In this document: in pieces, positions 55,337 to 64,000 of the stretch
Position numbering within the stretch: position 1 is the first letter of the stretch
How the letters are laid out: the number at the start of each line of letters is the position of its first letter
DNA from: Quercus robur
Taxonomy: Eukaryota; Streptophyta; Magnoliopsida; Fagales; Fagaceae
Direction of reading: 5' to 3'
Length of the DNA stretch: 64,000 nucleotides
Assembly (NCBI RefSeq): GCF_932294415.1
Contig: NC_065535.1
Location: forward strand, 8,531,001 to 8,595,000
Position numbers and translations under genes: made by a program
The notes under the pieces: model-generated
The model's input: only the letters and a program-made list of their open reading frames with translations
What the model was told of the DNA's origin: nothing
Databases searched by the model: none

Positions 55337-55866
55337 TTTCTTTTTTTCTTTTTCTTTTTTTGATTCAGAAAATAGGGGTTGGGTATTCAAATGAGAGAGA
55401 GAATAAATCAATTAGGATTTAGGGTTTGGATTCCCTTTCTATCTATGCATATAGGATATATAGATCCATGGAGTACATAGTCGAAGTTGGATCTCCAATA
55501 TGGTAATGGTTGTAGCAAGTTTGGACTGTATTTCCTCATTTTTTGTGCTTTTTTTTTTCCCCTTTTTTTTTGTAGAGAGTTTTGAGAGAGAACTTAGAGA
55601 AGAAAGGAGGAGAGGAACAAGACAGAAGAGAAACAGTGTTTGGTCCGTTAGAGACAAAGTTGTCTTTTGAGGATCAAATTGGCAGGTTTAAAATATTTTG
55701 GACCTAGTTGGTATTATCACAAACCTCAGGATAGGTTTGTGAAATTTACCCAAAAATATAAAAACCCACCCCTGAATGTGGGGCAATTTGGCCTTGTTGG
55801 TTGCTAAAATAGAAACTATGGGGATTTTTACACTTCCAATGCTAGTGCTCTTAGGAAATTTGTCAA

Positions 55867-56248
55867 GAGCATTCTCATCAAAGGTTTCAAATGCTTAAAT
55901 ATGCTATTTTTTAACATCTTATTCTAAAAAAACACACTACATTAAGGGTGCTATTCTTGAAAGTTTTAACATCTTAGCTACAATAGAATGTCATCTTTGA
56001 CATCCTACTATAGTTGAAATCTTAAAATATATATATATATATATATATTATCACTTCAATTAAAATAAGAATTTATCTCTCATACTCTTTTTCTTTCCTT
56101 CAATTAAAAAAAAAATATTTAAATGAAGTGGTAAAACAAATAGAAGTTTTGATGTTAGGTGTATTGTAAGTGATGTGTTAAAATGTTATAAAATGGCTTT
56201 TTTAGTTGTTAAATGTTAAAATTTTTAAAACTTTTGATGAGAATGTTC
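55867..56248. mobile_element. MITE with GAGCATTCTCATCAAA termini
   Basis: The left end is GAGCATTCTCATCAAAGG and the right end, inverted, GAACATTCTCATCAAAAG. It is 382 bp and A/T-rich, with a TA microsatellite at 56028-56049. The end type is shared with the element at 4123-4815. The target duplication was not resolved. Confidence 0.6.
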
Positions 56249-56379
56249 AAATAGAATATTTTAAAAAACTTTTAATATAAAAAAAAAAATCAAATTTTTT
56301 ACTTTTTCCATAAAAAAATTTTAAAAAAATTTTCATAAATTAATATTTTAAAGTGTTCGTTAATAAGACATTAGTTCCG

Positions 56380-56432
<53 letters not shown>

Positions 56433-56449
56433 ACAACAACATTATTTAA

Positions 56450-56875
56450 CTTTGTCAAGATTTTTTTAAATCTCGTGGACCTGCAAAATAGTACGGAAAA
56501 AAAACACGTTCGGCTTACAGTGATTTTTTTTGTTGTTTCTGTTTTGCTTTGTAAGTGAATCTTTCCTCTTACATTTTTTTTTTTTTGATGTGACTTTCCT
56601 CTTACACTTTGTCTAGTCGAAAAGTGAAAAAAAGGGAAGAGAAAGGAAAACGAACGAAAAAACTTTGTCAAGATTTTTTTAAATCTCGTGGACCTGCAAA
56701 ATAGTACGGAAAAAAAACACGTTCGGCTTACAGTGATTTTTTTTGTTGTTTCTGTTTTGCTTTGTAAGTGAATCTTTCCTCTTACATTTTTTTTTTTTTT
56801 TATGTGACTTTCCTCTTACACTTTGTCTAGTCGAAAAGTGAAAAAAAGGGAAGAGAAAGGAAAACGAACGAAAAA
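56450..56875. repeat. Near-perfect 213-bp tandem duplication
   Basis: Both copies start CTTTGTCAAGATTTTTTTAA and run through GTGGACCTGCAAAATAGTAC, CACGTTCGGCTTACAGTG and GTCTAGTCGAAAAGTG to GAAAACGAACGAAAAAA. The only differences I see are in a T run (one G and run length). It is preceded by an A run of about 50 (56382-56431). No gene is visible. Confidence 0.93.
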
Positions 56876-58329
56876 AAAAAAGAAAAAGAAAGAAGGAGCA
56901 CTTCTCCTTTATATGTTTGGAAATAAGAAGGGAAAGAAAAAAAAAAAAAAAAAAAAAGAGAGAAGAATTCTTTTGTTTGTTTAATTTGCAAAAGGAAAAG
57001 AAAGAGAAGGAGAAATTTTTTTTTTTTGGTAAAAAAAGTGTTCAAAGTTATTAACTGGATTTTCTCTCCATTTCCACCTGGGTGAAAATGAAAACGCTAA
57101 GAAGACATAAAAGTCTGGTGCGCTTATCCATTCAGCTAAAAAAATACATTTCCAGCACTTGGCTTCTGCCCACTGTGTCAGACACTGATTGACAAGATCG
57201 ATCATTGCCCATCGGGGTGTGGAAGCTTTGAATCTGGAGGTGAGATTTTTTTTTATACAATAATTTTAGACCCACTGCTAATATATCATCAATCATTAAA
57301 GATATATGATATCAATCTTTAAAGATCCACGAGATCTTCTCAAAAAAAAAAAAAAAAAAGATCCACGAGATAAACGGTTTGGACTTTGGAGACAAAGGTG
57401 GGATGGGATGGCAATGCAAATCCCCCTCTCAGTTCTGCACTTTTTTTTTTTTTTTTTAAATTTATTTCTCTGTAAAATCATTATGAGTATTGACGGTTAA
57501 AAAACCTGAATTCCCTCTATGAGCTATAATATTCTAAAGCACAAACAATGCCAAATGAGACCGTAACCAAATTAATGAAGGCTGTTTTGATTGAGGCGGA
57601 AGTAGGGGTGAGAGGAGAATAGAGCATAATTAACTGAAAATAAGTTAATTTTAGGTTAAATATATTCTGTAAATCTATTATACTCTCCTGTCTCTTCCTC
57701 GGGAACGGAGTCAGAACTTAAAGTTAGGGGGTAGTTTTGTTACTAGTTGTGTGCAGTGACTTCGATTTCTAACTCTACTGTTGTTTAGCTTGGTCAGATT
57801 GTTTGTTTTGAGTAAAATTTGTTGACTAAGCTTAATTTTGTTTAGTTTTACTATTGGTAATTTTGTTGTTGGACTAATTTTTTTGGATTTGTATATTTTG
57901 TTTTAGATTTAGTCTTTAAAATGAGGAAAATGTTAGAATTACAAACTTTTTTACAAATTGTTGATGTGATGAGTGATTATTGGTAAGTAAAAAATAATGT
58001 AAGTGGTATGCCCAAATGCGAGCTAATAAAAATTTGCTATCTTAACAATCTATAAAAATATTGTAGAAAAATTTGTGACTATAATAATACTATGTTAAAA
58101 GAATTAACGATATTATTAAGGAAGTAAAAGTGTAATTTTATAAAACAAAATTGTTAAAATTAGTTCCCACATATATAACAATATATATATTTTTTTAAAA
58201 ATTTGAGGGGGGCAAGTCAAACCATGGCTCCATCCATGCTCCCCCTTTATCCAAACGGATAAGAAATCCTACGGCTACAAGCTCTCGTGCTTGTAAAACC
58301 TAAAAGAGTTTTACTAACGCGTGCTCTTA
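56876..58329. other. Spacer without recognised genes
   Basis: It holds A/T-rich DNA with purine-rich patches (56876-57010). A less A/T-rich part at 57100-57250 has a short frame (MKTLRRHKSLVRLSIQL) with no known match. A small direct repeat AAAGATCCACGAGAT occurs at 57319 and 57357, flanking an A run. At 57690-57760 and 58196-58250 there are GGGG-rich words that might be ends of a decayed element. Confidence 0.4.
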
Positions 58330-58584
58330 GGGAAGGTTTAGTTCGTTGTGATGTGTCTTTGAGGTGATGCACATTACGACGATATAACGTTAAGGTTTTT
58401 TGTTTATTTTATTTTTTCTAACATTATCATAATTTGAAACTACAAAATATTTTACATTATCTTAATTTTATCACATTCCTAAATAATGTAATTGTTGTAT
58501 TATTATATTGAGATTATATTAATGTAAAATTATAATAATGAATATTACGGTGTAATGTAACATTATAACGAATCAAACGCCCCC
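58330..58584. mobile_element. Tourist-like MITE (PIF/Harbinger type)
   Basis: Imperfect inverted ends GGGAAGGTTTAGTTCGTTGT and, inverted, GGGGGCGTTTGATTCGTTAT enclose 255 bp of A/T-rich DNA. TTA lies on both sides (58327-58329, 58585-58587), the 3-bp target of PIF/Harbinger elements. There is no coding content. Confidence 0.68.
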
Positions 58585-58587
58585 TTA

Positions 58588-59729
58588 AGGTATACATTAG
58601 TAAACAATTTTAGAAACTTTTTATAGGAAAAATGAAAAAATTATTGGCTTTTTTTTATAGCCTTTTCAAATTTTCATAAAAAGTTTTATAAAATGGATTA
58701 TTAATATATGCCATAAAGACACAGATTAACTGGACCCAACATAAAATCTTAGTATAGATTAGCTTATGAAAAGAAAAAAATGGCAATTAGGTAACGGATG
58801 GAAAACCCTTTGTTAGTTAGTTTGACAATAAGCTATCTAATGGACCACTAAGGCGTATGGGTTCATTAACAGAACAAGAGACCGATCTTAACGGCCAGTT
58901 TGGATGAAGGGGAGTAGAGAGGAGAACATGACATGAGAAAGAAAATTAAAAAATTATTCATGTTCGTATAGTGTTGGAAAATCCTTGAAGTCACGAAAAC
59001 GATTCAAGAGGGAAGTTCCAAATTAGAAGAGTTCAAGAAACTTAGAGCATAGTAGTATAAAATGTGTAAGTTCTACTTTAAAAAGAAATTAAAAATAAAA
59101 GGTTTATTCCAATTTAGAAACTTTGATATTAATAGTGAAATTTTTTACGGGTTTGATTCTTTTTTTTTTTTTTTTTTTTTGAGAATAGAAATAAGACTTT
59201 CATTTTTCCTCAGATCTCTTATTCAACAATTAGAAACTTTCTCAGTTGAGCTAACTAGAACTTACTTCTACAGGTTTAATTTTAATAAAAGGTTTTTTTT
59301 TTTTTTTTTTCATCCATTGGCTTTTACTACAAACAAAAAATCACCGGTAAATACTGCTCATTGCTTTACTTGGTGATTTGATTGTTGTGACATGTTAATC
59401 GGAAATCAAAGAACATTGTAATTGGTTAACTTAATACAATTAGCTTAATTATGCCAAAATCTTTCAACGAATTCTACACGGTCTTTTCAACCCTCATCAT
59501 CCCCATTATTTCAAACTACATCACGTGTGGTGATGACAACAATGGTCAACAATTGATGGCGATTGATGATGAGCAGATGTTGATGACTGAGCAAAGGGTG
59601 GCCTAAGGCAACCAATGATCAATAGTTGGACGTGGCAATCAGTGGTAGACGATAATGGGTGAGTGGCAATTGCCGTCAGCAATGTGAGAAGAGTTGGTAG
59701 TGACATCATCGATGTGTTTGTATAAGCGG
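58588..59729. other. A/T-rich spacer
   Basis: A possible stem of AAACTTTTTATAGGAAAAA (58614) with TTCATAAAAAGTTTTAT (58673) may be another small MITE. A patch at 59520-59720 rich in GATGATGA/TGGTAGTG words has no convincing frame. Confidence 0.4.
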
Positions 59730-60710
59730 TTGAAAAGATATATTTTATGATTAAAAATGAGTGTTTGTAAAAAAGTTATGAAAAGTTGAGATTGCAAAAT
59801 AGAGTTTTAAATTTTAAAAATATTTATTTAATCTCTCAAAATGCTTAACCAAACAAACCGTATAAAAAAACTTGGCAAGGTGGTAGTCAGTAGCTACGTA
59901 CTAATATTTAGCTATGGAGAATGGAAATTAAGCTAATAATCTTTTCCCAAAAAAAAAAAAAATGTTTTATGCTTTTTGGCGTCTTCATTAATCGCGGAAA
60001 ACTTTTTCGTGACTAACTTTTTTTTTGGGGATAAGTAGATAGTTGTGGAGAGCGAGGTGATGTTGAAACTTGGAACTGCAATCATGAGTTTCTTCAAAAA
60101 AAAAGTTACTTCAAAAAAATACAATTATTATTGGACTATTACATACTTTTTTTTATCTTTTTTTTTTTAGAGATCAGACTATTACGTACTTAGACCATTA
60201 TCAATTATTATTTTAGCTATACACTTGTACTATTATACCCAAAAAAAAAAGAGTAAACATGTACGGTTTGGGATTTGGATCCGGTCTAATATCTAGGGTG
60301 TAATTACCCCTGCTTGCTCATTAATTTCTTTTTGATGTATTTGAATATAGGAAAGAAAGGATAAAAGAAAATGTGAAAATTTTATTTATCATTTGTTTGG
60401 TTTGCATGGAGAAGGGAAAGGAAAAATGTTTACTTTTACTTTTATACCCTCATTAATGATTGAAAAATTCATATACTAGACCCTTGCAATTTTTAAAAGT
60501 ATTTAGAACATATTAGCCATTTAATATTATAAAGTGGTAGATCTCAAGAATTTATTTCTATCCCCCCTTTCCAAACACAGTGCTAATCTCAATCTATAGT
60601 ACGATTTTCACCGTTCCGTACTTTCACCCGACATGAAGTCAGACACGCAGGTGATTTACTCTGTACGAAGGTAAACTTTCTTTGCGGTGATCATTAAACG
60701 CACCTACAGT

Positions 60711-61747
60711 TAGGGGTGTCAATGTTCGACCAAACCCGCGAACACGACACGAACCTGACATGGGTTTTTTCGGGTTATAATTGGGCCTTAATGGGTTTGA
60801 GTCATAAATGGGTTGACTCGAAAGCGACACGATAAGAAACGTGTCATAAGTGGGTCAACCCGCATAATCCGCAATAGACACGTTTGACACGCCAATTTAT
60901 TTGTGTCAACCCGAAATGACCTACTTAACATAACCCGTTTAACTCGTATAACAAATAAATATTTATTTTATTTTAGATTTGTCAAATACCTTTTATATCC
61001 AACATATATTTTAAATTTGAAAAGAAAAGTGAGTAATTACAAAAATTTATAAGGGATATAATTGAAAATTGAAACTTTACAGACCCTAGAACTACTAATA
61101 CTTTTTTTTTTTTTTTTTTGGCATAGAACTTGCACAAATGAAATTGGATGAGCTTGTGGAAGATGTTATGAATTTGGACATCAACAAAGAATCTATAGAT
61201 GATAATCGTGGTCATAGTTAAAATTAGTCTACTGTTTGCCCAAATTCTTTCAATATTGATACTTAGCATTTAGCGAGTCCCAAGGATATTATATTTTTGT
61301 TGAACTATGTTATTTTATTTTTGTTAAACTTTGTTATTTTAAATTTGGGTTGAAGTGTATGCACTTCTTTTGGAGTGTAAAGAATTTATTTCTAGATGAA
61401 TATTATATTTTTGTTAAACTATATTATTTTGAATGTGGGTTGAAGACTTGAAGTATATGTACTGTTTTTTGGGATGTAAAAAAAATTATTTCTAGATGAA
61501 TGTTATATTTAATATTATGTAGGTTGAAATAGGTTCTGTTACATTTGTGTCATCCCAACACGACTTGTTTATTAAGCGTGTCAAATGGGTTGGGTCAGGT
61601 CAACCCGCCTTATTAATAGGTCGGGTTAGGGTTGAAAGATCATGACACGATTATTAAATGGGTCGGGTTAGGGTTGAGTCATTTAGTCGAATATCCCTAT
61701 CTCGACACGATACGAACCCGACACGTTAACCTGAATTGATACCCCTA
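60711..61747. mobile_element. hAT-like element
   Basis: The ends are TAGGGGTGTCAAT and ATTGATACCCCTA, a hAT-type terminal repeat of 13 bp. Flanks CCTACAGT and TCTACCAT agree in five of eight bases, an aged 8-bp duplication; copy A reads TCTACTGT at that site. Subterminal parts are dense in GGGTTGACC/GACACG words on both sides, as in many plant hAT elements. Inside, plus-strand 61126-61221 reads LAQMKLDELVEDVMNLDINK with a stop after it. This may be the very end of a transposase, but I am unsure. Confidence 0.8.
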
Positions 61748-62103
61748 TCTACCATATCATATATGTTAGTGGCTCCCATGTCGATTACTGTCTGAAAAAG
61801 GGGGCCCCCATATAGGTCACTAACCATCAAGTTTTTTTTTTTTTTTTTTATTGAAATGAAATGATCACCACCATCAAGTTAATGGCTTTCCCTGCATGGC
61901 ATGCAATCCCGATTATGCATGATAAATATATACCGATATTGACTCCATTTCTTTTGGTCGAAACGATTATAACATCTCATTTCAAGTCTTGTTCACAATT
62001 TTATTATTATATATTCAATCCATGTGGATCGTTTTTACTATTTCAATCTGGCAAAATATGAATTTATATTGACAAACCTTTAGTTCAAAATGATAAATTG
62101 TTA

Positions 62104-63823
62104 GGCGTAAATACATTTTTGGTCCATACATTTTGGGCTATTTTTCGATTTGGTCCCTAAACTAATTTTGTTTCTAGTTCAGTCTCTGACTTTTTAAAAT
62201 CGTTTTTAAAATGATCCCTACTATCAACCTAGTTACGGAAAAAGCTGAGGTGGCAAACGGTGTATTCTACTTGCTGACATGACACTGACGTGAATATTAA
62301 AATATTATTAAAAAAACTTATTTGGCATTTTTGAAATGCCACATCAGATTTAAATTAATAAAAAATTAAAACAAAAATCCAGGTCAGAAATTTTAAAATA
62401 AATAAACATTAAATTAATTAAATTAAGAAAAAAAAAAGCTTTTCCAGTTTAAAAAATTGAGACGAGAAAACCAAGGCAAAAACCTTACAACGTATGACCT
62501 CAAGCCCAACCCTAATCCACCTTGTCACCTCGTCGGCTTGCTTCACCTGGGAATCGGACGGCAGCAGAACTGGTTGTGGGTCCGAGGCAGTGGAATCGGA
62601 CGACGAGGATGACATGAAAATGGGTTCAGTGGTGGTGATGATGAAGATGGAGACAACGATGACGATGAAGATGATGGAGGTGATAATGGGTGTTGTTCAT
62701 TTTGTTCATAAATGGGGAGATTTTCATGGTTGATTGGTGGGAAGATGGAGCAATCATCATTGGTGGGAGAGTCTCTGTCACCACCATGGACCATTCTTTC
62801 AATTGGATTTTTTTCAAGGATTGGATTTGTTCACATTCTTTTGGATCTTCATGAACCAAAACTAGATCATCATCCACCATTTTTCAAGGATTGTGTTGTG
62901 CTGTGCTGTGTTGTTGCGGCCCAGATCGGCGGTGGTGCTGTGTTGTTGTGGCCCAGATCGGTGGTGGTTTTTTTGTTGTTGTGAAGCCCAGATCAGTGGT
63001 TCTCACACCTCTCTCTACCTCACCCTCACTCTTTTCCTCTCTCTAAGGTTGATTTGGAAGTTTTTAGCTTAGGATTTTTGTGGATTTGATGTTAAGGCTT
63101 TGCTAGTTGCTAGGAAATTTTGGAAGATTTAGGAAGAATTGATTTGGTGGTGGTGCTTTGTTGGTTGCTTGGGTTTATGGATTTGATTGTTGGAGATATG
63201 GGTTTGGGGTTTGGTTCTTTGCTCTGGAGATTGATTATGGGGAAGAACACAAAGAACAAGAACACGTTTAGAAAAAATAATGAAAGGAATTAAAAAAAGC
63301 ACAGGAAAGATACAGAAAATGATAAGAAAATAAATATTAATTTGCTAAGAATATTAATCATACTATGAGGAAGAACACAAAAAACATGTTCTTCTAGAAG
63401 AAAAAAAAGATTTAAGATTTAAAAAAAAATAGATTTAATTTTTTTTTTTTTGGGATAGGAACTCAATTTTTTAAACTGAAAAATCTTTTTTATTTCTTAA
63501 TTTAATTAAATTAATGTTTATTTATTTATTTTAAAATTTCTAACTTGGATTTTTGTTTTAATTTTTATTAATTTAAATCTGACGTGGCATTTCAAAAATG
63601 CCAAATAAGTTTTTTTTAATAATATTTTAATATCCACGTCAGCGCCATGTTAGCAAGTAGGACACGCCGTTTGCCACCTCGGCTTTTTCCGTAACTGGGT
63701 TGACAGTAGGAATCATTTTAAAAACGATTTTAAAAAGTCAAGGACTGACCTAAGAGCAAAATCAGTTTAGGGACCAAATTAAAAAATGACCCAAAATGTA
63801 GGGATCAAAAGTGTATTTACGCC
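62104..63823. mobile_element. Non-autonomous MULE in copy B
   Basis: It starts GGCGTAAATACATTTTTGG and ends AAAAGTGTATTTACGCC. AAATTGTTA flanks both sides (62095-62103, 63824-63832), a perfect 9-bp duplication, and copy A has this sequence once at 8565-8573. Inverted termini are about 360 bp. The interior (62461-63460) contains a GATGA-rich stretch and two TTGTTGTGGCCCAGATCGG repeats (62912, 62944), related in style to the interior of the 1676-3442 MULE. There is no transposase or clear captured gene. Confidence 0.93.
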
Positions 63824-64000
63824 AAATTGTTAATTAATGATTTTGAAAGAGATTTGAAAATATACATCACAAAGTAGAGATAAATGTAGAGGAAAAAAAG
63901 AAGAAGAAGCCAATTTTGGTTATACAAGGCGCGCCAACACACATTTTAAGGGAGTGCTTGATTGTGTTGTCTAAACAAAAGTTTTTGTTGTTTAAACAAC

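Larger units (their letters stand above)
47973..55751. mobile_element. MULE split by a nested chromovirus and a nested MULE
   Basis: The left end GGGTAAATTTCACAAAC and the right end (inverted GGGTAAATTTCACAAACC) start inverted termini of about 170 bp that share GAGGTTTGT, ATCAACTAGATCC-type and CCTCAAAAGACAA blocks. Flanks are AAAAATGTA and AAAAATATA, a 9-bp duplication with one mismatch. Without the two insertions the element is about 1.1 kb (47973-48314, 53387-53769, 55346-55751). The uninterrupted inner sequence has an intron-like part (donor GTATGT at ~53478, acceptor TTTTTGCAG at ~53570), so it may carry a captured gene piece that I cannot name. Confidence 0.85.
59730..63940. repeat. Duplicated segment, copy B (partner at ~6800-8690)
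   Basis: It is collinear with copy A at the positions given there. It is interrupted by an hAT-like element (60711-61747), a 43-bp insertion with a T run at about 61831-61876 and a MULE (62104-63823). Copy A preserves the unfilled versions of both transposon sites. Sequence similarity returns exactly at the element ends. Confidence 0.8.

Noticed and set aside
57060-57260. Possible host exon (MKTLRRHKSLVRLSIQL…)
   Set aside because: Short, without recognised homology or convincing splice sites.
57680-58250. Possible element with GGGAACGGAGTC and CTCCATCCATGCTCCCCC ends
   Set aside because: The two ends are not inverted copies and no target duplication was found.
61616-61680. Telomere-like GGGTTAGGGTT words
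   Set aside because: They lie in the subterminal region of the hAT-like element among GGGTTGACC words and are not a (TTTAGGG)n array.
1-64000. tRNA, rRNA or snRNA genes
   Set aside because: I looked for tRNA box A/B words and rRNA-like conserved blocks and saw none; only tRNA-primer complements in the LTR elements were found.

Overview
This window is plant nuclear DNA, most likely from a woody eudicot. The support is A/T-rich spacers, splice-type introns, and plant-specific transposon lineages: Tat-type and chromovirus Ty3/gypsy elements, a LINE with zf-RVT and RNase H domains, Mutator-like elements with long inverted termini, and a Helitron. The species cannot be fixed from sequence alone; the terminus GGCGTAAATGCACTTTTAG reminds me of Fagales genomes, but that is only an impression. 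I found no intact host gene. Almost everything recognisable is a transposable element, a relic of one, or a host gene fragment carried by one. Most boundaries below rest on visible target-site duplications (TSDs).

Layout. 1-1644: Pack-MULE cut by the window edge, carrying a sorting nexin 2 fragment. 1676-3442: second MULE with a perfect 9-bp TSD. 4123-4815: MITE-like element. 6957-7352: solo LTR lying inside copy A of a duplicated segment (~6800-8690). 9149-18990: complete Tat-lineage LTR retrotransposon on the minus strand, with gag-pol in one frame broken only by stop codons, and an antisense four-exon gene (10349-12388) followed by five short hairpin repeats. 19128-23155: Helitron on the minus strand with fragments of a YJU2/CWC16 splicing-factor gene. 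23471-35566: three tandem ~0.95-kb units. The first is split by a 6.6-kb non-autonomous LTR element (23901-30461) with 24 copies of an 80-bp repeat; the second is split by an unclassified 2.67-kb insertion (~31680-34348).

36198-42050: LINE with ORF1 and ORF2 joined by an ATGA overlap, both decayed. 44120-44472: tail of a second LINE. 44536-47259: MULE with clustered CTCGAG palindromes. 47973-55751: MULE containing a complete chromovirus (48315-53381) and a further MULE (53770-55336). 55867-56248 and 58330-58584: MITEs. 56450-56875: near-perfect 213-bp tandem duplication. About 59900-63940: copy B of the duplicated segment, interrupted by an hAT-like element (60711-61747) and a MULE (62104-63823); copy A shows both sites empty.

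How parts act together. The two autonomous LTR families, the LINE and the DNA transposons are all damaged, so none of the copies here looks able to move unaided. By eye the LTR pairs differ by 20/478 (9149-18990), about 17/645 (23901-30461) and 6/348 plus a 4-bp indel (48315-53381), suggesting that order of age. Nearly all changes are transitions, as expected from deamination of methylated cytosine. The most unusual signals are the covarying hairpin array at 12869-13146, the antisense spliced gene beside it, and the 80-bp array that is open in all three forward frames.
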